This document shows positions 9,023 through 15,978 of a DNA stretch of 64,000 nucleotides, piece by piece. The notes below the pieces were generated by a model. The model saw only the letters and a list, made by a program, of their open reading frames with translations. It did no database searches and had not been told where the DNA came from. The position numbers were made by a program, and so were the translations under genes. Origin of the DNA: Leptospirillum sp. (lineage in GTDB: Bacteria > Nitrospirota > Leptospirillia > Leptospirillales > Leptospirillaceae); assembly GCA_027315205.1 (NCBI GenBank), contig DAHUYM010000001.1, forward strand, positions 124,001 through 188,000, written 5' to 3'. Within the stretch, counting starts at the first letter, position 1. Each line of letters starts with the position of its first letter.

Positions 9023-10055
9023 AATAGTTCTCCTGTGAATCTTCAGGGGGGAACGATCCCATCTCCCGGCGAACCTTGCCGATACTGTTCCTGTCCCCGA
9101 TAACGACCATCTTGTCCCCGGCATTGATGATCGTCGATGCCGACGGAAGCCCGAGGGCTCCATCGTCCTTCGACTGGATCGCGACGATGTGGAATTTGAT
9201 ATCACGTGTACGGGAAAATTCTTCGACCGTCAAACCCTGGACGCTCGAATCCACGGGAATAGAGAGTTCTTCGAAAACGAATCCGGACTTCTCCTTTGAT
9301 ATCACGATATCGATGACATCGAGAAGGGTCGGCTGGGTCAGAGCAAGAAGCATCCTGTGGCTCCCCAGGATGAAAGGAGAAACGACCCTGTTGGCCCCCG
9401 CCTTCATGAGCTTGGATTCGGTTTTCGGATCGCTCGCCATGGCGATGATTTCAAGGTCGGGATTTCCGAGCCGGGCACTCAGAGTAATATAGACGGAATC
9501 CGCAGGCTTCGAAGAAAGCGTGACGAGAAGGGAACGGGCCCGGTCAAGACCCGCCTTTTTCAGGGTTTCCTCGTCGGACGCGTTGCCCTCGACGACGAGG
9601 TATCCTCTTTCCATCGCATCCCGGCTGATCTGGGGATTCTCCTCGATCAGGACGAAGGGAATCTCCTGGTCTTTCAGACCCGCCGCAACGATGGAACCAA
9701 GCTTGCCGAACCCGCACGTAATAACATGATTCTTCAGAGCGGCGATTTTTCGGTCCATCTTACGAATCCCCAACAGCTGGTATATGTGTCCTTCGAGGAT
9801 CATTTCGGTCACGGTCGCGATGGCATAACCGACAACCCCGACGCCTACGATGATCAATGCTGTGGTAAAAAGCTTCCCGGCCGGACTCAAGGGATGAACC
9901 ACATCGAACCCGACGGTGGAAAGGGTGATCACCGCCATGAACAGAGAATCGATCAGGTTCCAATGCTCGATTTCCACGTAACCGAGCATGCCGACGCCGA
10001 TGAGAACGACCAAGGCTGCCAGGGCGATCAGGAGACGATCGAGCGGGCGCATCAC
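9009..10055 (-). CDS. Two-helix potassium channel with RCK (TrkA-N/TrkA-C) domains
   Basis: The 348-residue protein has two N-terminal membrane helices (about residues 8-28 and 62-84) flanking a pore loop, then a Rossmann-type RCK domain starting at HVITCGFGKLGS near residue 110, and a TrkA-C domain to the end. This is the layout of MthK/GsuK-type ligand-gated channels. The selectivity filter reads TVGFD at residues 47-51 where most K+ channels have TVGYGD. Phe for Tyr is tolerated in some channels, but loss of the Gly before Asp is unusual. It overlaps argD and lies nine bases after the YajR-like gene. The role in this operon is unknown. Confidence 0.88.
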   Translation of the reverse strand: MMRPLDRLLIALAALVVLIGVGMLGYVEIEHWNLIDSLFMAVITLSTVGFDVVHPLSPAGKLFTTALIIVGVGVVGYAIATVTEMILEGHIYQLLGIRKMDRKIAALKNHVITCGFGKLGSIVAAGLKDQEIPFVLIEENPQISRDAMERGYLVVEGNASDEETLKKAGLDRARSLLVTLSSKPADSVYITLSARLGNPDLEIIAMASDPKTESKLMKAGANRVVSPFILGSHRMLLALTQPTLLDVIDIVISKEKSGFVFEELSIPVDSSVQGLTVEEFSRTRDIKFHIVAIQSKDDGALGLPSASTIINAGDKMVVIGDRNSIGKVRREMGSFPPEDSQENYFETR

Positions 10056-10064
10056 TCTTCCCGC

Positions 10065-11441
10065 TTATCGGGCCGGGCTGTTTTCGAGAAGGCTTTCAAG
10101 CTTTCGGTCCAGATCGTCACCCGAAAGATCCGTTTTCAAGTATTTTACCCACAGGATTTTCGTCGCTTCCAAATACCGGCAGTCGATCACACCGGTCATG
10201 TCCCCAATCTGGCGACAGATCGGAACCGGGTCCGACACACCCTCCGCCATCGGTTTTTCGAAAACCTGGATGAGATTGGGATCGGTCAGTCCCCGGCTGT
10301 AAAGGAACCAGACGACAGACAGGATCAAAAGGCCTCCGAACAGGACCTGGTCCGAAAGGGACACGAGGTATCCCCCCGCGCTGCCTCCCACAAAAGCCCC
10401 GAGGAACTGACTCATGCTGAAGACTCCCGATGAGGTTCCCCGGGTCTTCGTCCTGGCGAATCGCGTCATGATGGAGGGCATAAGAGGCTCGAGGAGGTTG
10501 AAGCCGATAAAAAACACCGCAAGGCCGGCGACAAGACCAAATTCGCTCCGGTATCCCAAAAGGAAAATAACGAAACTCAACATCACAAGCAGGATCGAAA
10601 AGAGAAAGGCCTGCTTCAGCTTCTTCTTTTTCTCGGCATAGATCATCCCAGGCACCATCAAGACGAGTCCGGTCAAAATAACCGGGAGGTAGACGTGCCA
10701 CATGGACCTGGGTGGCATGAACCGGGAAAGCAGGATCGGGAAACTCACGAAAACAGCCGTGAGAGAAGCGTGTAGAACAAAAACCGAAAAATCCATTCTC
10801 AGGAGGGACGGCATTTTGAGGACTGCCCCAAGCTGATCGATGGACATTTCCATCTCGTTTTTATGAACGGGACCAGGCGGGTTCGGGACGATGGAATACA
10901 GGACAACGATCGCCAATGCGGCGAGGGCGGCTGTTATCCAGAAGAGGGTGGACACGTCCCAGTACCCTCCGACGATCGGCCCTACGATCATTCCCACCGC
11001 AAACGCCAATCCGATCGACATTCCGATGCCCGCCATTGAGCGGGTTCGAACCTCTTCCCGCGTCAAATCCGCCATGAGGGCGATAATGACGCTGGCGATG
11101 GCACCCGAACCCTGCAAAAGTCGTCCAAGAAACAGGACCTCGATCGAATGGGCATCCGCAGCTACAATGGATCCGAAGATGAAGACGAGGAGTCCGAACA
11201 GGATCACCGGTTTTCGGCCAAAACGGTCCGACATCATGCCGAATGGAACTTGGAGAATAGCCTGGGTCAGTCCGTATCCTCCGAGTGCGAGTCCCAGCCA
11301 GAACGGGTCCGACCCGGGCAATTTCTGCGCGTAGAGGCTGATCACGGGAAGAACGATGAACAGGCCGAACATCCGGATGCCGAAAATCAGGCTCAGGCCG
11401 GTGAGGGTTTTTTTCTCAACAGGTGTTAGATCTGCATTCAT
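10065..11441 (-). CDS. MFS exporter with C-terminal YAM-like domain (YajR type)
   Basis: The protein has 458 residues and about twelve hydrophobic helices. It carries the MFS loop motif DRFGRKPVI between helices 2 and 3 and PIVGGYWD in helix 5, typical of drug/H+ antiporters. After the last helix (around residue 385) there is a soluble tail of about 70 residues with alternating strand/helix character, including CRYLEATKILWVKY, which fits the ferredoxin-like YAM domain of E. coli YajR in position and length. The ATG at 11441 was chosen because the family N-terminus follows at once. Substrate unknown. It is the first gene of the arginine/lysine array. Confidence 0.82.
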   Translation of the reverse strand: MNADLTPVEKKTLTGLSLIFGIRMFGLFIVLPVISLYAQKLPGSDPFWLGLALGGYGLTQAILQVPFGMMSDRFGRKPVILFGLLVFIFGSIVAADAHSIEVLFLGRLLQGSGAIASVIIALMADLTREEVRTRSMAGIGMSIGLAFAVGMIVGPIVGGYWDVSTLFWITAALAALAIVVLYSIVPNPPGPVHKNEMEMSIDQLGAVLKMPSLLRMDFSVFVLHASLTAVFVSFPILLSRFMPPRSMWHVYLPVILTGLVLMVPGMIYAEKKKKLKQAFLFSILLVMLSFVIFLLGYRSEFGLVAGLAVFFIGFNLLEPLMPSIMTRFARTKTRGTSSGVFSMSQFLGAFVGGSAGGYLVSLSDQVLFGGLLILSVVWFLYSRGLTDPNLIQVFEKPMAEGVSDPVPICRQIGDMTGVIDCRYLEATKILWVKYLKTDLSGDDLDRKLESLLENSPAR

Positions 11442-11473
11442 GAATGTCCCGATCCTTCTAGAACCGATGCCAG

Positions 11474-11479
11474 TGTCAA
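11474..11479 (-). promoter_or_regulatory. Possible -35 box upstream of the YajR/arg/lys operon
   Basis: On the minus strand a perfect TTGACA lies 33 bases before the ATG of the exporter gene. The sequence 16-18 bases further downstream (AAGGAT/AGGATC) is a poor -10 match, so this is only half a promoter. A diverged -10 or an activator-dependent promoter would explain it. Confidence 0.3.
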
Positions 11480-11569
11480 ATCGATGAGAGGGCAAAGATC
11501 AGGCGAATGGAGCCTCAACCGGGGATAATCTAAGGTACGGACATTGCGGGATGCCGTATCGAAAACGCT

Positions 11570-11761
11570 TTATGGGGATGGTGAACCCGTCTTCCCGATG
11601 GAAGGCGGGAACACTGTATGAGCCTTGAAGGTATCGTGTCCGAAGATACCCCAGAGCATCGAAACCAGGAGAAGAACAAAGAGGAACACCGCACCCGACA
11701 AAATGAAGAAAACCGGCTTTGAATCGCACCACATCTTTCGGATATTGTGGGCTAAACCCAT
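11570..11761 (-). CDS. Small single-pass membrane protein
   Basis: This 63-residue open frame encodes a basic N-terminal segment, a 20-residue hydrophobic helix at about residues 16-38, and a short polar, Pro-rich tail. The ATG at 11761 is preceded by purine-rich GGGGGAAGGA and GGGGGAG boxes. It follows the even smaller membrane gene by 32 bases on the same strand. I do not recognise the family; proteins of this size and shape are often accessory subunits of respiratory oxidases or of membrane transporters. Placement after ubiA suggests, but does not show, a link to the respiratory chain. Confidence 0.5.
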   Translation of the reverse strand: MGLAHNIRKMWCDSKPVFFILSGAVFLFVLLLVSMLWGIFGHDTFKAHTVFPPSIGKTGSPSP

Positions 11762-11793
11762 GCTCCCCCGCGTCCTTCCCCCCTTTGGAACAC

Positions 11794-11910
11794 TTACTTG
11801 TTGTGGTAGATGGCGTTGATCACCGCAAACCATCCCAAACAAACGAGAGTCCCCAATCCGAGGACAAGAACCCACTCAAAACCGCTCCAGTTACCGATTG
11901 TGTGAACCAT
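11794..11910 (-). CDS. Tiny membrane protein, 38 residues
   Basis: This short gene has an AGGAGG box six to eight bases before its ATG at 11910 and ends with TAA at 11794. The product is one hydrophobic helix with an aromatic N-terminal edge (GNWSGFEW) and a polar NAIYHNK end, resembling in shape the CydX/CcoQ class of oxidase microproteins, although no specific match can be claimed. It is followed by a second small membrane gene, forming a pair downstream of ubiA. The strong ribosome binding site is the main evidence that it is translated. Confidence 0.6.
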   Translation of the reverse strand: MVHTIGNWSGFEWVLVLGLGTLVCLGWFAVINAIYHNK

Positions 11911-12121
11911 TTCGTTCGCCTCCTGAATTCAGGGTCCGATGAATCCCGACAATTCTTGGTCCGCCACTACATCCGAAGCCACGTAAGGTGATAAAGAATG
12001 AAACTATGCATGAAAACAATTGGCCCGGACTGCGAAAACAGTGGGTATCGTATCACAAGAAAAACCGTTTGAAAATCGTCCCCCGCACGTTACATATGTC
12101 TTCCGGGTACGGAACAGACGA

Positions 12122-12985
12122 TCAGGCAAAAATCGGAAATGCTCCCCAGAAACCGATCGCGATGACAAGCCCTATCCAGGTATGCGCCCGGAAATACCTT
12201 TGCGCCTGGTGTGGATCGAGCCCAATCCGGATCCGGATTGCCTGATAGAGGATCAACAGAAAAAAAATCCCGACCGACCATGAGAAAAAATGGTCAAGTC
12301 CGAGGGAGGCGCCGGCCGATAAAAGAAAAAGGGCCGAGGATGTCCCGAAAAGAAAGACAGCAATCCAGAGATGACGCCCGAAGGTTACAGCACCCGATCG
12401 AACCCCGGTCCGGATGTCGTCTTCCCTGTCGGAGATTGCGTAAACAAGATCGTAGGCCGTGGCCCAGAACAAACCGGCCAGTCCGATGGCAACCCCCGTC
12501 CAACCAATGATCCCCTTCCCCTCCGTCCAGGCCATGATCGGAGCTGTCATCCCGAACGGGATCCCCATGAAAATCTGCGGGATAGGGAGGAACCTCTTCA
12601 TCAGGGGATAGACCAGAGCGGTCCCGAATCCGACGATGGCCACGACGATGGTCAAAGGTCTCAGGAAAAGAAGGAGCGAAGCGGCAAGGAATGAACAGAG
12701 GACGAAAACGGCCAGGGCACCACGGACCGATATACGCCCGGACGGGATCGGACGGTTGCGCGTTCTCGATACCCGCGCATCGATATGGCGATCGAGAATA
12801 TCGTTGATCGCACAGCCGGCGGACCTCATGAAAAAGGCGCCCAGGAAAAATACCGCAAAAAGAGAGACGGGGGGGGAACCATTCCAGGCGGCCAAGAGCC
12901 CCCAGAGCCCCGGGAGGAACAAAAGGTAGGTCCCGATCGGACGATTGAACCGGATTAGGTCCAGCGCCGCACGCAACGAATCCAC
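12122..12985 (-). CDS. ubiA: 4-hydroxybenzoate polyprenyltransferase
   Basis: UbiA attaches a polyprenyl chain to 4-hydroxybenzoate in the membrane, an early step of ubiquinone-type quinone synthesis. About eight or nine hydrophobic helices are visible. Both prenyl-diphosphate/Mg-binding motifs are present: NDILDRHID in the first half and YDLVYAISDREDD in the second. The GTG at 12985 has GGAGG eight bases upstream and gives 287 residues; a GTG at 12991 overlapping the ubiC stop is the alternative. The neighbouring ubiC-like and ubiE genes support the hydroxybenzoate route rather than menaquinone. Confidence 0.9.
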   Translation of the reverse strand: MDSLRAALDLIRFNRPIGTYLLFLPGLWGLLAAWNGSPPVSLFAVFFLGAFFMRSAGCAINDILDRHIDARVSRTRNRPIPSGRISVRGALAVFVLCSFLAASLLLFLRPLTIVVAIVGFGTALVYPLMKRFLPIPQIFMGIPFGMTAPIMAWTEGKGIIGWTGVAIGLAGLFWATAYDLVYAISDREDDIRTGVRSGAVTFGRHLWIAVFLFGTSSALFLLSAGASLGLDHFFSWSVGIFFLLILYQAIRIRIGLDPHQAQRYFRAHTWIGLVIAIGFWGAFPIFA

Positions 12986-12987
12986 AG

Positions 12988-13491
12988 TCACTCCCTCCGC
13001 GGAAAGAACCCTACGAGCGAGGGAAGAAACCATTCCCGAAGCGTCAGATGTGGTCCCGGTTGAGCGACAAGGTCATACTCCCGTCCCCAGAGCGTAAGGT
13101 CGGACCAAGGGTCATCCGGGAATCCCGTTCCGAGGCTCTGAAAAATCACGAGACCCTTTCTGACCAGGGGTCCCTGCGTTTCATGGAGCAATGGTCCTAT
13201 AGGGCGAGGATCGGAGAGCAGAGGGAGGTATCGATCGGCTTCCCGGTCCGAAAGACGGGTCACCGCATGGACCACTCTGCCGAGAGGGGGCAAGAAGAGG
13301 TTGACCCTGCGCTCGCGATCCGAAGGGGGAGGAAGGAGTTCGACACGGACGTTCCCGCATCCGAGAAATTCGAGAGCCCGTGTCAGGGAACCATCGATAC
13401 CAAGCAATAGCCTTATTTCGGGAGGGATCTCCCGTAATGAGTCCCATCCCTCGACACCTTCCCTATAGATCTCCCGATAAGAGCCGGCCAC
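12988..13491 (-). CDS. ubiC: Chorismate lyase (chorismate-pyruvate lyase)
   Basis: UbiC removes pyruvate from chorismate to give 4-hydroxybenzoate. The 167-residue length matches the family. Recognisable segments are DGSLTRALEF near residue 34, RPIGPLL with the Gly-Leu pair used in ligand binding, the LWGREYDL segment and the C-terminal LREWFLPSL, where the Glu is the likely catalytic acid. Identity to well-known UbiC appears low, so the call rests on motif order, size and the ubiA neighbour. The GTG start follows the radical SAM stop with no gap; no strong ribosome binding site is visible, implying coupling. Confidence 0.8.
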   Translation of the reverse strand: MAGSYREIYREGVEGWDSLREIPPEIRLLLGIDGSLTRALEFLGCGNVRVELLPPPSDRERRVNLFLPPLGRVVHAVTRLSDREADRYLPLLSDPRPIGPLLHETQGPLVRKGLVIFQSLGTGFPDDPWSDLTLWGREYDLVAQPGPHLTLREWFLPSLVGFFPRRE

Positions 13492-15093
13492 TTAGGGGAG
13501 GCTCGAAAGTTCCAGGGAGGTCGGGGCCGCGGGAGGCTTGGAAGAGCCTTTCAAGGCAGCCGTCAGCTCCCTCATGACAGCGCGGCCGATCTTCATCGGT
13601 TCTTCGTCCCAAGCGGCCAGACACGCCCGGGCAATCATCTTTCCCAGACGTCCCGGATTGTACAGAAGTTTACGGATCGTCACAGGGTTCAACGCGATCG
13701 GGTTATAGTCTTCCTCCAGGTACCCCTCCCGGATCAGTCTCTTTTCAAATCCCGTATGGGGCTGGACCGCGAGGAAAAAAACCATCGGATAGACACGATC
13801 TTCCCCAAAGATACTGCATATCGCCTGATAGGAACGGATCGATTCCCAGAGAGATTCTTCCGTTTCTCCTGGCGCGTTCAGGGAGTAGTTCAGGATGATA
13901 TTGCCCTGATATCCCGCATCCTTGAGGTTTCGGCACCCCTGGATCAATTGATCGAGCTTGAAGCCCATCCGGAGGGAGTCCAGGATCTCCTGGGACCCCG
14001 AAGTCACAGCGACCTCGAGATCACCCATGCCGGACTCTACCATGAGGGAAGCCATTTCCGGAGAGATGAGGCTTGTACGGATATATCCGCTCCACTGGAT
14101 TTTCATGCCGCTATCCCGAATCGCCTTCAGGAGGTCCATCGCTTCCGGTATGGCCTTGACCCCAGGGATGAACTGGGCATCGGCAAACCAGAAGTACCGA
14201 ATCCCCCATCGTTCGTAATATTGCCGCATTTCCCCGACAACGTCTTCGGGATCCCGGTAGTGGACCCTCTTCCCTTCGATATACGTATAGAGACAGAAGG
14301 AACAACCATAGGGGCAGCCGCGTTTCGTCTGGATCCCGACCATAGTCCTGTGATAATACGGGTGGCCGTCGAACACTTTTTCAAGGTATGGCAGGTCGAA
14401 CGGAGCACGGCGGATCGCAACCGTTCCCTCTTTTTTCCCACGAACGGTCTTGCCCCCCGACCGGTAGATCACACGGTCGTCGTCGATCGGACGTCCTTCC
14501 ACAACCTTGATGAGAGCATCCTCACCCTCACCGATCACGCCGATCACCCCTTCGGGAAGAAGCTTGATGATTTGGGATGCAAAAACGGAAAAGGCCCCAC
14601 CTCCGACCATGATCTTGGCTTTAGGGGCATATTTCATGCCCGCTTTAATCAGTTTGAGCTTTTTATTGAATTCGTTCCTGTAACGCCACACCATGCGGAT
14701 CCCGTCGAAAGCCGCCCGTACACGGACAAGGGGATTCGGAGAATAGTAGAACTCGAACGCACGCCGGAGAGAATTGTCGCCTTCGTGCGGTGCAAAAATC
14801 TGCACATCCCTCCATGAAAACGCAAGAAGGTCGGGACGGAACGCATTGATCCGCTCGCGAAGGGCGTCCATCAGGCGGGACTCCTCGACCTGAGTCAAAT
14901 CGAGGATCGAAATCTCGACTTCAGGGTGATGGCGGTGAAGCCAATTGACAAGATACCCTATGCCGACGGGAAATATCGGGTTGACAGGAAGCCAGATGAA
15001 AAGTGCCCTCTTCAGGACGGATTTAGGTCCATCGCTCATCATGGGGATGGGCTGTCCCGAAGGGATCGTAACCGTGTTCTCCATCACCGACAT
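13492..15093 (-). CDS. B12-binding-type radical SAM protein inside the ubi operon
   Basis: The 533-residue protein begins with a cobalamin-binding-like Rossmann region (about residues 28-200, with IMVGGGAFSVFA and GVIGEGEDA). A radical SAM core follows, with the cluster motif CPYGCSFC (Cys260, Cys264, Cys267). A GNIILNYSLNAPGETEE segment and a C-terminal helical part of about 100 residues follow. The usual DxHxxG cobalamin motif is not evident, so B12 may not be bound. The gene lies between ubiE and ubiC with gaps of zero to one base. Function unknown; a ring modification in quinone synthesis is an inference from context. Confidence 0.85.
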   Translation of the reverse strand: MSVMENTVTIPSGQPIPMMSDGPKSVLKRALFIWLPVNPIFPVGIGYLVNWLHRHHPEVEISILDLTQVEESRLMDALRERINAFRPDLLAFSWRDVQIFAPHEGDNSLRRAFEFYYSPNPLVRVRAAFDGIRMVWRYRNEFNKKLKLIKAGMKYAPKAKIMVGGGAFSVFASQIIKLLPEGVIGVIGEGEDALIKVVEGRPIDDDRVIYRSGGKTVRGKKEGTVAIRRAPFDLPYLEKVFDGHPYYHRTMVGIQTKRGCPYGCSFCLYTYIEGKRVHYRDPEDVVGEMRQYYERWGIRYFWFADAQFIPGVKAIPEAMDLLKAIRDSGMKIQWSGYIRTSLISPEMASLMVESGMGDLEVAVTSGSQEILDSLRMGFKLDQLIQGCRNLKDAGYQGNIILNYSLNAPGETEESLWESIRSYQAICSIFGEDRVYPMVFFLAVQPHTGFEKRLIREGYLEEDYNPIALNPVTIRKLLYNPGRLGKMIARACLAAWDEEPMKIGRAVMRELTAALKGSSKPPAAPTSLELSSLP

Positions 15094-15094
15094 C

Positions 15095-15832
15095 TCACTT
15101 GACTCCTATATGGAGCGCAACGATCCCACCCGACAGGTTCCTGTATGAAACCTCACGGAAGCCGGCTTTCAGGATAATCTCCCGAAACCTTTCCTGATCC
15201 GGGAAACGGGCAATCGATGCGGGAAGATATTCGTATATCCCGGTCCGGTCTCCAGAAACGACCTTTCCGATCCAAGGCAAGATAAAAAAGGAATACAACC
15301 GGTACAGTTGCCTCCATAAGGCATTCGTGGGCGTCGAAAATTCAAGACAGACAAAACGTCCACCCGGTTTCAGGACCCGATGGATTTCGGCAAGGGCCAT
15401 TTCAAGGCGGGAAACGTTCCTCAAGCCGAAACCGACCACCAGACGATCGACGGAACCGTCCCGAAACGACAGCGTTTCGGCATTGCATTGGACGACATCG
15501 ATATCCGCCCGGTCCGGAGATGGGACGCCCTCCAGCTTTTCCTTTCCCACCTTGAGCATCGCAAAATTCAGGTCGACCGTCAGGACTTTTCCGTTTTTCT
15601 CGGCTTTTCGGGCGGCCAGGAGGGAAAGGTCGGCCGTGCCGCCGCAAAGGTCAAGCACCACGTGTCCAGGCTCTACGCCAAGGAGACCGATCGCAAGCCT
15701 CTTCCAGTGATGGTGAAGGCCAAAGCTCAGGACGGTATTGTTGATGTCGTACGCCTTCGCAGCGGACGTGAACATCTTCTGGACGACCGTTTCCTTGTCC
15801 GCTGTACCGGGCAACGTGTAAGTTTTCATCAT
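15095..15832 (-). CDS. ubiE: Quinone C-methyltransferase, UbiE/MenG family
   Basis: This SAM-dependent methyltransferase adds the ring C-methyl group to a prenylated quinone precursor. The 245-residue protein has motif I VVLDLCGGTADLSLLA, the UbiE-specific FGLRNV segment, and the conserved HRVLKPGGRFVCLEFS. The start is uncertain: ATG at 15832 or 15829 sits immediately after a TATAAT box with no ribosome binding site, so the message may be leaderless; an ATG at 15853 would fall between promoter elements. It heads the ubiE-radical SAM-ubiC-ubiA group and is divergent from the phosphatase gene. Confidence 0.92.
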   Translation of the reverse strand: MMKTYTLPGTADKETVVQKMFTSAAKAYDINNTVLSFGLHHHWKRLAIGLLGVEPGHVVLDLCGGTADLSLLAARKAEKNGKVLTVDLNFAMLKVGKEKLEGVPSPDRADIDVVQCNAETLSFRDGSVDRLVVGFGLRNVSRLEMALAEIHRVLKPGGRFVCLEFSTPTNALWRQLYRLYSFFILPWIGKVVSGDRTGIYEYLPASIARFPDQERFREIILKAGFREVSYRNLSGGIVALHIGVK

Positions 15833-15835
15833 GTC

Positions 15836-15865
15836 ATTATAGTGGAGAGACATCGATTTTCGCAA
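15836..15865 (-). promoter_or_regulatory. Sigma-70-like promoter for the ubiE operon
   Basis: On the minus strand TTGCGA (15865-15860) and a perfect TATAAT (15841-15836) are separated by 18 bases. The expected transcription start, about seven bases beyond the -10, falls on or beside the ubiE ATG, which implies a leaderless mRNA. Confidence 0.6.
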
Positions 15866-15928
15866 AAACCCAATCCATTTCCCCTTCGTTCCATCTTTCT
15901 CGCAGAAGGCCGCGGATCACCGGTTTTG

Positions 15929-15956
15929 TTGACAATCCAAGTCAAACCGATATGAT
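15929..15956 (+). promoter_or_regulatory. Promoter for the Ppx/GppA gene
   Basis: TTGACA at 15929-15934 and TATGAT at 15951-15956 are separated by 16 bases. The expected start near 15963 gives a leader of about 16 bases containing GGAGGGG before the ATG at 15979. It is the best consensus promoter in this part of the window. Confidence 0.7.
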
Positions 15957-15978
15957 GGTGGCAACCGGAGGGGTGTCC

